NCBI RefSeq assembly: GCF_016185115.1
Contig: NZ_JACPOF010000030.1
Coordinates: 186,001 to 250,000 of the forward strand
Reading direction: 5' to 3'
From: Polaromonas sp.
GTDB taxonomy: Bacteria; Pseudomonadota; Gammaproteobacteria; Burkholderiales; Burkholderiaceae_C
DNA length: 64,000 nucleotides
In this document: positions 27,501-35,752 of the stretch, in pieces
Layout: each line of letters begins with the position of its first letter
How positions within the stretch are numbered: the first letter of the stretch is position 1
Made by a program: the position numbers and the translations under genes
Notes under the pieces: model-generated
Databases searched by the model: none
What the model was told of the DNA's origin: nothing
Seen by the model: the letters and a program-made list of their open reading frames with translations, nothing else

Positions 27501-27686
27501 GATGACGCTGTCCTCAAGCACCTGTGCCGACGCGCCCGGATAGGCCACCGACACCACGATGGCGGGCGGCGCCACCGGCGGGTACTGGGCAATCGGCAAC
27601 TGCGTGATCGCCACGCCGCCAATGACCAGAATAAAGAGGGCGATCACCCACGCAAAGATGGGGCGATCAATAAAAAACTTTGCCAT
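24498..27686 (-). CDS. RND multidrug efflux permease (AcrB/MexB, HAE-1 family)
   Basis: This 1062-residue inner-membrane proton-drug antiporter begins MAKFFIDRPIFAWVIALFIL. Twelve membrane helices surround two large periplasmic loops. The proton-relay pair lies in TM4, VLVIGIVVDDAIVVVENVERI, and the TM11-12 part has GLITIIGLSAKNAILIIEF. Its length suits MexB, and its neighbours are the adaptor (12-bp gap) and the outer-membrane channel (8-bp overlap), a complete mexAB-oprM-type operon. Substrates are probably hydrophobic antimicrobials or solvents. Expression is likely controlled by the divergent TetR protein. Confidence 0.95.
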   Translation of the reverse strand: MAKFFIDRPIFAWVIALFILVIGGVAITQLPIAQYPPVAPPAIVVSVAYPGASAQVLEDSVISVIEREMNGSPGLIYMEAVAQADGTGNLTLSFQPGTNAELAQVDVQNRLSRASPRLPQAVTQQGVRVDKSRSNFLLFTMLSSDNPAIDPVALGDYASRNVVPEIQRLSGIGQAQLFGSERAMRIWIDPAKLAGFRLSAADVTNAIRAQNAQVSAGSIGDLPNVAGQGIAATVIVNGQLSSVEQFGNVVLRANTDGSAVRLKDVARIELGGQAYATSARLNGKAAVGIGVQLAPSGNALAAAKAVKAKMEELKPYFPAGIKYEIPYDSSRFVSLSIRQVAETLIEAVVLVFLVMFLFLQNFRYTIIPTIVVPVALLGTFATLLALGFSINVLTMFGMVLVIGIVVDDAIVVVENVERIMSEEGLPPLEATRKAMGQISGAIIGVTVVLISVFVPLAFFAGSVGNIYRQFSAVMVASIGFSAFLALSLTPALCATLLKPVEAGHAHAKTGFFGWFNRKFSSTAKGYESLVARILKRATRYMVIWAVIVGVVALVYLRLPTSFLPGEDQGSVLVNIQLPPGATQERTRAVIEQVEGFMLKQPEVESMVGVLGFSFSGQGQNAALAFVTLKDWSERSGKEHSAEALAGRAFGALSGIRDAFIFPLSPPPIPELGNASGFTFRLQDRSGAGHDALLAARNQLLGMAGQSKILTQVRPDGLEDAPQLQIVIDREKANALGVTFDSINSALSTALGSSYVNDFPNQGRLQRVVVQADAPARMQPDDLLKINASNAQGQPVPMSAFATTKWITGAMQTVRYNGYPAMRIGGAAAPGYSTGAAMTEMENLAKQLPAGFGYEWTGQSREEKLAGSQATILYGFAILAVFLCLAALYESWSIPLAVILVVPLGVMGVLLGTLFRGYSNDVYFQVGLITIIGLSAKNAILIIEFAKDLQAQGKSVIESALAAAHLRFRPIVMTSLAFMLGVLPLVIASGASSASQRAIGTAVISGMITGTALAVFFVPVFFVVIRGFFKGSERQRQKYVEHAKAAGISSGDEGHENEEKTHG

Positions 27687-27698
27687 GTGTCTGGCTCC

Positions 27699-28994
27699 TT
27701 ACTTCGAAGCAGCAGAAGCTGGCGCGGCTGGCGCTGAGGCAGCAGATGGGGCGCTCGCGGCAGCACCCGGAGCACCTGCAGGTTTGGCACCAGCTGGCTG
27801 CCATGGCACGGGCTTGACGGTCGCACCCGGGCGCAACTTCTGGAAGCCGTCAACCATGACTTTTTCACCCGTCTTCAGACCGCTGGTCACCACCCAGCTC
27901 GTGCCCTTGGCAGAGCCAATCTTCACGGGGCGCGGGCTGACCTTGCCGTCTTCACCGACCACCATGACGGTGTCGCCCTGCGAACTGCGCGTGACTGCCT
28001 GCTGCGGCAACGTGACGGCATTGCCGGCCTGCGCCTGCTCCAGCCTGACGCGGACATAAAGGCCGGGAAGCAGTTCACCGGTCGGATTGGGCACTTCGGC
28101 ACGCAGGGTGATCTGGCCGGTGGTGGCATCCACAGTCAGGTCAGAGAACAGCAGGCGGCCTGGTTTTGCGTATTCGGTGCCGTCTTCCATCACGATGCGC
28201 ACACTGGCGGCAGATGCGCCATCGGCACGCTTGAACTGGCCGCTTTCCATGGCGCTGCGCAGCTTCATCACTTCGCCGGCAGACTGCGTGAAGTTGACGT
28301 ACATGGGGTTGATCTGCTGCACCACGGCCAGCTGGGTAGCCTCACCCTGCCCGACCAGCGCACCTTCAGTCACCAGTGCACGGCCGATGCGGCCCGCAAT
28401 CGGTGAGGTCACAGCGGCATAACCCAGATTGATGCCTGCGGTCTGTACATTCGCCTTGGCGACGGCGACATCGGCCTCGGCCTGCTTTTGTGCAGCCACG
28501 GCATTGGCGTATTCCTGTTTGCTCACCGCGTTGGCCTCAACCAGGTTTTTGTAGCGTTCAGCAAGTGCCGTGGTTTGCGCGGCATTGGCTTCGGCACGTG
28601 CCTGGCCAGCTTTGGCGCTGGCCGCTGCTGCTGCATAAGGTGCCGGGTCAATTGAAAACAGCGGCTGGCCGGCCTTGACGTCACTGCCTTCGCGGAACAA
28701 ACGCTTTTGCAGGATGCCGGCAGCACGAGCCCTGACCTGCGCAACCCGCGAGGCCTCAAGACGACCCGGCAACTCGGTCACCAGACCCACATCACCCAGG
28801 TTGACCGTGACGACACCAACCTCGGCAGGCGGCATGCCACCACCACCGGCACCAGGACCGCCTTCAGCGCCCTTGCCGCAGCTGGCCAGCAATATGGAAG
28901 AAGCCAGAGCAACGGCCAGAACCCGCTGGCGGGGCGTGGTTTTGGGCAGGGCTGCGAAATAACGGGAGATCTGCGTTGTAGTGGGCGTAGGCAT
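27699..28994 (-). CDS. RND efflux periplasmic adaptor (AcrA/MexA family)
   Basis: This lipoprotein of about 431 residues links the permease to the outer-membrane channel. The lipobox is ILLASC (Cys39). The order is a beta-barrel/lipoyl start (VTELPGRLEASRVAQVRARAAGILQKRLFREGSDVKAGQPLF), an alpha-helical hairpin rich in Ala and Gln, then GYAAVTSPIAGRIGRALVTEGALVGQG. The C-terminus ends in an unusual Ala/Pro-rich tail. I chose the ATG at 28994 (MPTPTTTQIS), which has AAGGA upstream, over an earlier in-frame ATG at 29114. It is the first gene of the pump operon. Confidence 0.93.
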   Translation of the reverse strand: MPTPTTTQISRYFAALPKTTPRQRVLAVALASSILLASCGKGAEGGPGAGGGGMPPAEVGVVTVNLGDVGLVTELPGRLEASRVAQVRARAAGILQKRLFREGSDVKAGQPLFSIDPAPYAAAAASAKAGQARAEANAAQTTALAERYKNLVEANAVSKQEYANAVAAQKQAEADVAVAKANVQTAGINLGYAAVTSPIAGRIGRALVTEGALVGQGEATQLAVVQQINPMYVNFTQSAGEVMKLRSAMESGQFKRADGASAASVRIVMEDGTEYAKPGRLLFSDLTVDATTGQITLRAEVPNPTGELLPGLYVRVRLEQAQAGNAVTLPQQAVTRSSQGDTVMVVGEDGKVSPRPVKIGSAKGTSWVVTSGLKTGEKVMVDGFQKLRPGATVKPVPWQPAGAKPAGAPGAAASAPSAASAPAAPASAASK

Positions 28995-29142
28995 ACTGCG
29001 TCCTTGATATGGATTAAAGCGGCGGGCAGAAAAAAGAGGGAAAAAGGAGACTGGAGAAATTCGTATCGGCGGGAAGTGAGAACCTGGCGACAGGCTGGGG
29101 CCAAAAACTTCCAAGCCTAGGGTTTTTACCGGCTTTTTATTT

Positions 29143-29166
29143 TACATACATTAATGAATGTATAGT
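29143..29166. promoter_or_regulatory. AcrR-like operator between the efflux operon and its TetR gene
   Basis: The core ATACATTAATGAATGTAT (29146-29163) is an 18-bp near-perfect palindrome in the divergent region. It resembles the known E. coli AcrR operator, with its TACATACATT and AATGTATGTA arms. It probably binds the TetR protein encoded at 29205 and represses both directions. Confidence 0.75.
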
Positions 29167-29204
29167 TAAAAGCCCGAGAAATTAACATCATAGGATAGAA
29201 AAAA

Positions 29205-29879
29205 GTGGTTCGCCGCACCAAAGAAGACGCCCTCGCCACCCGCAGCAGCCTGCTGGATGCGGCGGAATTGCTGTTCCAGGCACAGGGCGTTTCACGCACC
29301 TCGCTGGCAGACATTGCGCGCGAAGCCGGCACCACACGCGGCGCCATTTACTGGCATTTCAAGGACAAGGCCGACCTGTTCAACGCCATGATGGAGCGGG
29401 TCACCCTGCCGCTGGAACAATCCTTTGAAACAGCAGACCGCGAAAAGCCGGGCCAGGACCCACTCGGACGCATACGCGATGTGCTCAAGTCAGGCTTTGA
29501 GCTGATCTCCACCGATGACAGGACACGGCGCGTCTTCGAAGTGGTCACGCACAAAGTGGAATATATCGATGAACTGCAGGCCGTACGGGTACGCCACCTG
29601 ACCTGCCGCGATGAGTTTTTGGGGCGTATCGAAGACGGCCTGAAGCAGGCCATCAAAAGCCAGGGCCTGGTAGCGCCCGTATCACCCGCCACCGCAGCGC
29701 ACGGCCTTCATGCCCTGCTCGACGGCTTGCTGCAAAACTGGCTGCTGGACCCTTCAGGCTTCGAGCTTGCCTCGACGGGCGAGCAGGTGATGGACGTGTA
29801 CCTGCGGGGCCTGGGCCTGAAGCTCGACCTGCACACAAAGGCCCCTGTCAGGAGCATGGCCCCCAAGGACGCTGGCTGA
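29205..29879 (+). CDS. TetR/AcrR-family repressor of the adjacent RND pump
   Basis: This 224-residue regulator starts with GTG at 29205, with an AGGA-like site upstream, and begins VRRTKEDALATRSSLLDAAE. The helix-turn-helix is GVSRTSLADIAREAGTTRGAIYWHFKDKADLFNAM, the AcrR/TtgR consensus. A helical ligand-binding domain follows, with FEVVTHKVEYIDELQAV as in AcrR. Its position, divergent from the pump with a matching palindrome between them, makes it the likely local repressor, relieved by pump substrates. Confidence 0.92.
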   Translation: MVRRTKEDALATRSSLLDAAELLFQAQGVSRTSLADIAREAGTTRGAIYWHFKDKADLFNAMMERVTLPLEQSFETADREKPGQDPLGRIRDVLKSGFELISTDDRTRRVFEVVTHKVEYIDELQAVRVRHLTCRDEFLGRIEDGLKQAIKSQGLVAPVSPATAAHGLHALLDGLLQNWLLDPSGFELASTGEQVMDVYLRGLGLKLDLHTKAPVRSMAPKDAG

Positions 29880-29880
29880 C

Positions 29881-30519
29881 CTAGTGCAGGTGCCTTGGCT
29901 TGCGGCCACCGCCGCCATGGCCGGAAGACCCGCCGGGTGATCCGCCCATACCACGCGGCGGCCGGCCAAGTTGCATGGAACTGACCAGTGCATCAAAACG
30001 CTGCGCAAAGAGCTTGTCGATGGCGGCGACAACTTCGCCCAGTTCGGAGCCATCAAAGTGGCGCTCCATCAGGCCGATAGTGTCCTGCACCAGCAGGTCG
30101 CGCTGGACCTGCATGATGGACGCAGGCGTGGGGCCCACAAAATACATCGCGAAGTCATCGCGTGCCTCTTCATCAGCGCCCTCTTCTTCATCGTCATAGT
30201 CAGCATCGTAAAACGTGACTTCAATCGGCGCACCCTCCTGCGCCAAATCATTCAGGCCCATGCACATCTCGTCCAGCGCCTGCCGGAAATCTTCATCGCC
30301 CGGCACTGTCCAGCACATCTGCAGAAGGTGCTTCTGAACATCAAAGCGGATGCCCGGCTCTTCCTCGTAGGCGCTCTCGGCAGCAGCTGCCAGCGACCTG
30401 GCGCCCGCGTACTTCCACAGGGGTTTGAGCGCCTCCTGCAACTGCTCAAACGTCACTTCTTCGCGCAAAGGCACTTCGCCGTGCACATGAATTTCAAAAG
30501 GTGTGTTGTAGCTAGCCAT
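29881..30519 (-). CDS. conserved protein of unknown function, acidic centre and Gly-rich tail
   Basis: This 212-residue soluble protein begins MASYNTPFEIHVHGEVPLREE. It has no signal or membrane segment. Around residues 100-120 there is a strongly acidic stretch (YDADYDDEEEGADEEARDDF), and the C-terminus is low-complexity Gly/Ser/His/Arg. I recall similar proteins in Comamonadaceae but no assigned function. It starts near the tRNA-Leu gene and ends one base after the TetR gene's stop, so the two genes are convergent with no terminator gap. Confidence 0.65.
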   Translation of the reverse strand: MASYNTPFEIHVHGEVPLREEVTFEQLQEALKPLWKYAGARSLAAAAESAYEEEPGIRFDVQKHLLQMCWTVPGDEDFRQALDEMCMGLNDLAQEGAPIEVTFYDADYDDEEEGADEEARDDFAMYFVGPTPASIMQVQRDLLVQDTIGLMERHFDGSELGEVVAAIDKLFAQRFDALVSSMQLGRPPRGMGGSPGGSSGHGGGGRKPRHLH

Positions 30520-30574
30520 AAAAACATCTTAACCAGTTGTAGAACGCCATGCGCGACTGATAAAAACCACATAT

Positions 30575-30667
30575 TGGTGCCCGAGACCGGAATCGAACCG
30601 GTACGCCCGTTATTCACGAAGCGGCGGATTTTAAGTCCGCTGTGTCTACCTGTTTCACCACTCGGGC
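30575..30667 (-). tRNA. tRNA-Leu(UAA)
   Basis: The reverse complement folds as a class II tRNA: acceptor GCCCGAG/CTCGGGC, a long variable arm, T-loop GGTTCGATTCC, discriminator A and an encoded CCA. The anticodon loop CTTAAAA gives anticodon UAA. It lies 55 bp upstream of the conserved acidic protein gene. Confidence 0.95.
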
Positions 30668-30695
30668 CCACACATCATCTACGCCATTGTCAAAC

Positions 30696-30722
30696 AAAAA
30701 AGCCTCCGTCAACGCGGAGGCT
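30696..30722 (-). terminator. terminator downstream of tRNA-Cys
   Basis: AGCCTCCG and CGGAGGCT form an 8-bp stem; on the minus strand it is followed by a run of T. It separates tRNA-Cys from tRNA-Leu. Confidence 0.8.
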
Positions 30723-30745
30723 TCGGCCAGGGCCAGCATGGTTAA

Positions 30746-30819
30746 TGGAGGCGCGGGGCGGAGTCGAACCGCCCTAGGCGGATTTGCAATCCGCTACATA
30801 ACCGCTTTGTTACCGCGCC
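30746..30819 (-). tRNA. tRNA-Cys(GCA)
   Basis: The reverse complement is a 74-nt cloverleaf: acceptor GGCGCGG/CCGCGCC, anticodon stem GCGGA/TCCGC with loop TTGCAAA (anticodon GCA), T-loop GGTTCGACTCC, discriminator U and an encoded CCA. Confidence 0.95.
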
Positions 30820-30878
30820 GTATCCTTCTGCTTCTTCAGGGACTCGCACCCATATCGAAAGGTGCAACGAACCCCAAT

Positions 30879-30910
30879 GAAAAAGGACAGCATTTTGAAG
30901 TGCTGCCCTT
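30879..30910 (-). terminator. terminator downstream of tRNA-Gly
   Basis: On the minus strand GGGCAGCA pairs with TGCTGTCC (one G-U) around an 8-base loop, followed by T5. It separates tRNA-Gly from tRNA-Cys. Confidence 0.75.
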
Positions 30911-30915
30911 TAAAT

Positions 30916-30991
30916 TGGAGCGGGAGAAGAGTCTCGAACTCTCGACCTCAACCTTGGCAAGGTTGCGCTCTACCAACTGAGCTACTCCCGC
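30916..30991 (-). tRNA. tRNA-Gly(GCC)
   Basis: The reverse complement is a 76-nt cloverleaf: acceptor GCGGGAG/CTCCCGC, D-loop AGCTCAGTTGGTAGAGC, anticodon loop TTGCCAA (anticodon GCC), T-loop AGTTCGAGACT and an encoded CCA. Confidence 0.96.
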
Positions 30992-31050
30992 GTTTACAGC
31001 CTCGAATTATAGCGTACTTTTTACGCCCCACGCAAGACCGTACAAAAACT

Positions 31051-33486
31051 TCAATGTTTGACGGTGCCCGAAACATCCGCAGGTGCGGCCACCACAGGTG
31101 TGGCCGCTGCAGCTGCAAGCGCGACCTCCTCATCGGTGAGCGGAACCGGCTGGCGCTCCAGCGCAACCTTCAGCACCTGGTCAATCCACTTCACAGGAAT
31201 GATCTCAAGGCCGTTCTTCACGTTGTCTGGAATCTCCTGCAGGTCCTTGGCATTTTCTTCAGGAATCAGCACCGTCTTGATGCCACCGCGCAAAGCCGCA
31301 AGCAGTTTTTCCTTCAGACCGCCTATGGCCGTGACTTCACCACGCAGGGTGATCTCGCCGGTCATCGCCACGTCGCCGCGCACAGGAATGCCCGTCATCG
31401 CAGACACAAATGCGGTCGTCATGGCTGCACCGGCACTCGGGCCATCTTTCGGTGTCGCACCATCAGGCACGTGAATGTGGATGTCGCGCTTTTCGAACAT
31501 CTCGTCCTTGATGCCCAGCATTTTCGAGCGGCTGCGCACCACCGTGCGTGCAGCTTCAACAGACTCCTTCATCACGTCGCCGAGAGAGCCAGTACGGGTG
31601 ATAACACCCTTGCCGGGCATCATGGCAGCTTCGATGGTGAGCAGGTCACCGCCGACTTCGGTCCACGCCAGGCCAACGACCTGTCCAACCTGGTTTTGCT
31701 GCTCAGCGCGGCCGTAGTTGAATTTTCGGACACCCAAAAATTCATTGAGGTTGTCAGGCGTGACTACCACTTGCGGTGTCATCTTCTTGAGCTGTATGCC
31801 CTTGATGACCTTGCGGCAGATCTTGGACAGTTCGCGCTCAAGCGAACGCACACCTGCCTCGCGTGTGTAGTAGCGCACGATATCGCGCACAGCCTGCTCC
31901 TGCACTTCAAGCTCTTCCGGCTTGACGCCGTTGTTCTTGACCTGCTTGGGCAGCAGGTAGCGCATGGCAATGCTGGTCTTCTCGTCTTCGGTGTAACCCG
32001 ACAGGCGAATGACTTCCATGCGGTCCAGCAATGCTGGCGGAATGTTCATCGAATTGGAGGTCGCCACAAACATGACGTCGCTCAAATCGAAATCAACTTC
32101 GACGTAATGGTCGCCGAAGGTGTGATTCTGCTCGGGGTCAAGAACCTCAAGCAAGGCACTTGAAGGATCGCCGCGGAAGTCAGTACCCAGCTTGTCGATC
32201 TCATCAAGCAGGAACAGCGGATTGCGTGTTCCGGCCTTGGCAAGGCTCTGCAGCACCTTGCCGGGCAAGGCGCCGATATAGGTACGGCGATGGCCGCGAA
32301 TCTCGGCCTCGTCACGCATGCCACCCAGGGCCATGCGCACATATTTGCGACCTGTGGCCTTGGCAATAGACTGCCCCAGCGACGTTTTGCCGACACCGGG
32401 AGGGCCGACCAGACACAGGATGGGCGCCTTCAGCTTGTCGACACGCTGCTGCACTGCAAGATATTCAACAATGCGGTCCTTGACCTTCTCCAGGCCGTAG
32501 TGGTCTTCATTGAGCACGTTCTCGGCATTAATCAGGTCGTGCTTGATCTTGGTCTTTTTCGCCCATGGCAGTCCGGTCAGCACGTCGATGTAGGTACGCA
32601 CCACCGTCGCCTCTGCCGACATGGGTGACATGAGCTTGAGTTTTTTCAGCTCGCTCTCTGCCTTCTTGCGGGCTTCCTTGGGCATCTTTGCGGACTTGAT
32701 CTTCTTCTCGATCTCTTCGATGTCCGCGCCTTCTTCGCCTTCTCCGAGCTCTTTCTGGATGGCCTTGACCTGCTCATTCAAATAGAAGTCGCGCTGGTTC
32801 TTTTCCATCTGCCGTTTCACGCGGCCGCGAATCTTCTTGTCAACGTTCAGGATGTCGACTTCACGCTCAAGCTGCTCGTAGAGGTTTTCAAGGCGTTCCT
32901 TGACACCAGACAAATCCAGGATGACCTGCTTGGCATCAAGCTTGAGCGGCAGGTGCGCGGCAATGGTGTCGGCCAGCCGGCCTGCATCGTCAATGCTTGA
33001 AATGGACGTGAGAATTTCAGGCGGGATTTTTTTGTTCAGTTTGACGTAGTGGTCGAACTGCTGCATCACCGCACGGCGCAAGGCTTCGATTTCGCTGGTC
33101 TTGTCTACAGCCACCACGACCGCCTCAATCGGCGTGACATTGGCTGTGAAATGGTTTTCACCATCTTCGATCTTGTTGACGGTCGCGCGCTGCTGGCCTT
33201 CGACCAGAACCTTCACGGTACCGTCAGGCAGCTTGAGCAGCTGGAGGATGGTTGCCACGCAACCGACCTCGAACATGTCTTCAACTGAAGGCTCATCCTT
33301 TGCGGCGGCTTTTTGCGCGACCAGCATGATGCGGCGCTCGGCTTCCATGGCCGATTCCAGCGCCTTGATGCTCTTGGGGCGTCCCACAAACAGCGGGATC
33401 ACCATGTGAGGGAACACCACCACATCGCGCAGGGGCAACAGGGGCAAATCGATGGGAGTGGAAGGCAGTGAAGTTTGTCCGGACAT
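31051..33486 (-). CDS. lon: ATP-dependent protease Lon
   Basis: This 811-residue AAA+ serine protease degrades misfolded and regulatory proteins in the cytoplasm. The N-terminal substrate domain starts LPLLPLRDVVVFPHMVIPLFVGR. The Walker A motif is GPPGVGKTSLGQS and Walker B is FLLDEIDKLG. The catalytic Ser (about 684) is in DGPSAGAAM and the catalytic Lys in GGLKEK about 43 residues later. The C-terminus carries an Ala/Val-rich extension. I chose the ATG at 33486 (MSGQTSLPST), with AAGGG upstream. It is the last gene of the tig-clpP-clpX-lon cluster. Confidence 0.96.
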   Translation of the reverse strand: MSGQTSLPSTPIDLPLLPLRDVVVFPHMVIPLFVGRPKSIKALESAMEAERRIMLVAQKAAAKDEPSVEDMFEVGCVATILQLLKLPDGTVKVLVEGQQRATVNKIEDGENHFTANVTPIEAVVVAVDKTSEIEALRRAVMQQFDHYVKLNKKIPPEILTSISSIDDAGRLADTIAAHLPLKLDAKQVILDLSGVKERLENLYEQLEREVDILNVDKKIRGRVKRQMEKNQRDFYLNEQVKAIQKELGEGEEGADIEEIEKKIKSAKMPKEARKKAESELKKLKLMSPMSAEATVVRTYIDVLTGLPWAKKTKIKHDLINAENVLNEDHYGLEKVKDRIVEYLAVQQRVDKLKAPILCLVGPPGVGKTSLGQSIAKATGRKYVRMALGGMRDEAEIRGHRRTYIGALPGKVLQSLAKAGTRNPLFLLDEIDKLGTDFRGDPSSALLEVLDPEQNHTFGDHYVEVDFDLSDVMFVATSNSMNIPPALLDRMEVIRLSGYTEDEKTSIAMRYLLPKQVKNNGVKPEELEVQEQAVRDIVRYYTREAGVRSLERELSKICRKVIKGIQLKKMTPQVVVTPDNLNEFLGVRKFNYGRAEQQNQVGQVVGLAWTEVGGDLLTIEAAMMPGKGVITRTGSLGDVMKESVEAARTVVRSRSKMLGIKDEMFEKRDIHIHVPDGATPKDGPSAGAAMTTAFVSAMTGIPVRGDVAMTGEITLRGEVTAIGGLKEKLLAALRGGIKTVLIPEENAKDLQEIPDNVKNGLEIIPVKWIDQVLKVALERQPVPLTDEEVALAAAAATPVVAAPADVSGTVKH

Positions 33487-33548
33487 ATAACCCTTAATAA
33501 CAAGCCCCAAATCGGGTTTTCAGGGCCAGGCTAAACACAGTAACTTCG

Positions 33549-33597
33549 AAAATGGGGAGGAATTGCAGCTTTTCAACGGCTGAAATCACCCCTCCCC
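33549..33597 (-). terminator. intercistronic hairpin between clpX and lon
   Basis: On the minus strand GGGGAGG (from 33597) pairs with CCTCCCC (33554-33560), with an inner CAGC/GCTG helix, followed by ATTTTC. It may attenuate read-through from clpX or mark an RNA-processing site. Confidence 0.45.
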
Positions 33598-33606
33598 TAC
33601 CTTTGC

Positions 33607-34872
33607 TCAGGCTTTTTTCGCTGCCTCGTGGTACACCAGCAGCGGCGCCTTGTTCTCTTCAATTGTGGACTCGTCCACAACAACCTTGTTCACATTGCTG
33701 GCATTGGGCAAATCGAACATGGTGTCTATCAGTGACTGCTCAAGAATGGAGCGCAAGCCGCGGGCCCCGGTCTTGCGGGCCAGGGCCTTGCGGGCAATGG
33801 CTTTCAGCGCGGAAGGGCGAATCTCCAGGTCAACACCCTCCATGGCCAGCAGCTTGCTGAATTGTTTGACGACGGCATTTTTGGGTTCGGTCAAGATCTG
33901 CACCAAAGCGTCTTCCGTCAGCTCGGCCAGGGTAGCGACCACAGGCATGCGGCCCACCAGCTCGGGGATCAGGCCGAACTTGATCAGGTCTTCCGGCTCC
34001 ACGTCCTTGAACGACTCGGTCAGGCTGCGCGCTTTCTTGCTCTTTACAGCAGCGCCAAAACCGATACCCGATGCTTCGGTGCGGTTCTCTATGACTTTCT
34101 CAAGCCCCGAGAATGCGCCACCGCAGATAAACAGGATGTTGGTGGTATCGACCTGCAAAAAGTCCTGGTTCGGGTGCTTGCGTCCGCCCTGCGGCGGCAC
34201 AGACGCCATCGTGCCTTCGATCAGCTTGAGCAGCGCCTGCTGCACGCCTTCACCCGACACGTCACGCGTGATCGAAGGGTTGTCTGACTTGCGTGAAATC
34301 TTGTCGATCTCGTCAATATAAACAATGCCCTGCTGCGCACGCTCGACTTCATAGTTGCAGCTCTGCAGCAGCTTCTGGATGATGTTTTCAACGTCCTCGC
34401 CCACATAACCGGCTTCGGTCAGTGTGGTGGCATCAGCCATCACAAACGGTACATTCAGGGTGCGCGCCAGCGTCTGGGCCAGCAGCGTCTTGCCAGAACC
34501 GGTTGGGCCTATCAGCAGGATGTTGCTCTTGGTGAGCTCGACATCATCCTTCTTGGCTTTTTCCTTGTGGCGAAGACGCTTGTAGTGGTTGTAAACAGCC
34601 ACGGCCAGGGTACGTTTGGCCGGTTCCTGCCCAATGACATAACCGTCAAGTGTGGCCTTGATCTCAAGGGGAGTCGGGAGGTCGGTACGGGTTTCGCGGA
34701 CGTCTTCGCCGGCGGGCAACTCATCACGGATGATTTCGTTGCAAAGGTCTATACATTCGTCGCAGATAAAGACCGATGGTCCGGCGATCAGCTTTTTGAC
34801 TTCGTGCTGGCTTTTGCCGCAGAAAGAACAGTACAGTGTCTTTTCACTGGAGGAGCCTTTTTTCTCGGCCAT
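33607..34872 (-). CDS. clpX: ClpX, ATPase subunit of ClpXP
   Basis: This 421-residue AAA+ unfoldase recognises tagged proteins and feeds them to ClpP. The N-terminal zinc-binding domain has Cys15, Cys18, Cys37 and Cys40 (YCSFCGKSQHEV and ICDECIDLC). Walker A is GPTGSGKTLLA near 122-132 and Walker B is VYIDEIDKI. The IGF loop for ClpP docking appears as SGIGFGA. The length is normal. It is transcribed after clpP across a hairpin-bearing gap. Confidence 0.97.
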   Translation of the reverse strand: MAEKKGSSSEKTLYCSFCGKSQHEVKKLIAGPSVFICDECIDLCNEIIRDELPAGEDVRETRTDLPTPLEIKATLDGYVIGQEPAKRTLAVAVYNHYKRLRHKEKAKKDDVELTKSNILLIGPTGSGKTLLAQTLARTLNVPFVMADATTLTEAGYVGEDVENIIQKLLQSCNYEVERAQQGIVYIDEIDKISRKSDNPSITRDVSGEGVQQALLKLIEGTMASVPPQGGRKHPNQDFLQVDTTNILFICGGAFSGLEKVIENRTEASGIGFGAAVKSKKARSLTESFKDVEPEDLIKFGLIPELVGRMPVVATLAELTEDALVQILTEPKNAVVKQFSKLLAMEGVDLEIRPSALKAIARKALARKTGARGLRSILEQSLIDTMFDLPNASNVNKVVVDESTIEENKAPLLVYHEAAKKA

Positions 34873-34917
34873 TGCTTGGGTGCCTTTAAAAAGAAAACTG
34901 TTCGCTAATGATAACCA

Positions 34918-34953
34918 AATAAAAAAGGCGCTTTCTGTAACAGAAAACGCCCT
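34918..34953 (-). terminator. intercistronic terminator-like hairpin between clpP and clpX
   Basis: On the minus strand GGCGTTTTCTG pairs with CAGAAAGCGCC (one T-G pair), followed by TTTTTT. This is a convincing Rho-independent structure inside a gene cluster usually read as an operon, so it may set the clpP:clpX ratio or imply a separate clpX promoter. Confidence 0.72.
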
Positions 34954-34984
34954 TTTCAGGTCAGGGAGCAGCGTTTATGGGCAT

Positions 34985-35626
34985 TTACGGGCGTTTGGAA
35001 ATCACTTCGTCGACCACACCGTAAGTCTTGGCTTCGTCGGCAAACATGAAGTAGTCACGCTCGGTGTCGCGTTCGATCTTTTCGATCGTCTGGCCGGTGT
35101 TGGCCGCCAGGATGCGGTTGAGCTGGTCACGTGTCTTCAGGATGTCTTTGGCATGAATCTCGATATCGCTGGCCTGGCCCTGTGCACCGCCCGATGGCTG
35201 GTGAATCATGACCCGCGAATTGGGCAGCGAAAAACGTTTGCCCTTGGTACCTGCTGCAAGCAGGAAGGCACCCATGCTGGCCGCCATGCCGACGCAGAGC
35301 GTGGACACGTCGGGCTTGATGAACTTCATGGTGTCGTAAATCGCCATGCCCGCCGTGACGGAGCCGCCGGGGGAGTTGATGTAGAAGGAGATGTCCTTGT
35401 CAGGGTTTTCGCTTTCCAGGAATAGCAACTGCGCCACCACGAGGTTGGCAGTCTGGTCATTGACCGGGCCGACCAGGAAAATCACGCGCTCCTTCAGCAG
35501 GCGTGAATAAATGTCATACGAACGCTCGCCGCGCCCGGACTGCTCGATCACCATGGGCACCATGCCCAGACCCTGGGTGTCGAGGGCTCCGGCCTGTGCG
35601 CCGCCGTAAATACTGTTTCTGACCAT
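34985..35626 (-). CDS. clpP: ClpP protease subunit
   Basis: This 213-residue serine peptidase forms the tetradecameric barrel of ClpXP/ClpAP. The catalytic triad is visible as Ser117 (GMAASMGAF), His142 (VMIHQPSGG) and Asp191 (ERDYFM). The N-terminus has the processing region MVIEQSGRGERSYDIYSRLL. Length and spacing are typical. It lies between tig and clpX on the minus strand, with terminator-like hairpins on both sides. Confidence 0.97.
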   Translation of the reverse strand: MVRNSIYGGAQAGALDTQGLGMVPMVIEQSGRGERSYDIYSRLLKERVIFLVGPVNDQTANLVVAQLLFLESENPDKDISFYINSPGGSVTAGMAIYDTMKFIKPDVSTLCVGMAASMGAFLLAAGTKGKRFSLPNSRVMIHQPSGGAQGQASDIEIHAKDILKTRDQLNRILAANTGQTIEKIERDTERDYFMFADEAKTYGVVDEVISKRP

Positions 35627-35682
35627 TGTTTTCTCCAGAGAAGCTTGGGAATGACTTGGGATTTAAGGGCTACTGTAACCAA

Positions 35683-35730
35683 AAAGAAATGGGGCTTGTG
35701 CGCCGGACTTCAAGCCGTGCACAAACCCCA
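35683..35730 (-). terminator. terminator-like hairpin between tig and clpP
   Basis: GGGGCTTGTGC (35691-35701) pairs with GCACAAACCCC (35719-35729) with one mismatch; on the minus strand it is followed by ATTTCTTTTT. It probably reduces read-through from tig into clpP. Confidence 0.6.
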
Positions 35731-35752
35731 ATTTTTCCGGCGACGGAACTGA

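Noticed and set aside
30575..30991. tRNA cluster as an integration hotspot
   Set aside because: All three tRNAs are intact with encoded CCA and no duplicated 3' ends, integrase or island-like gene content nearby.
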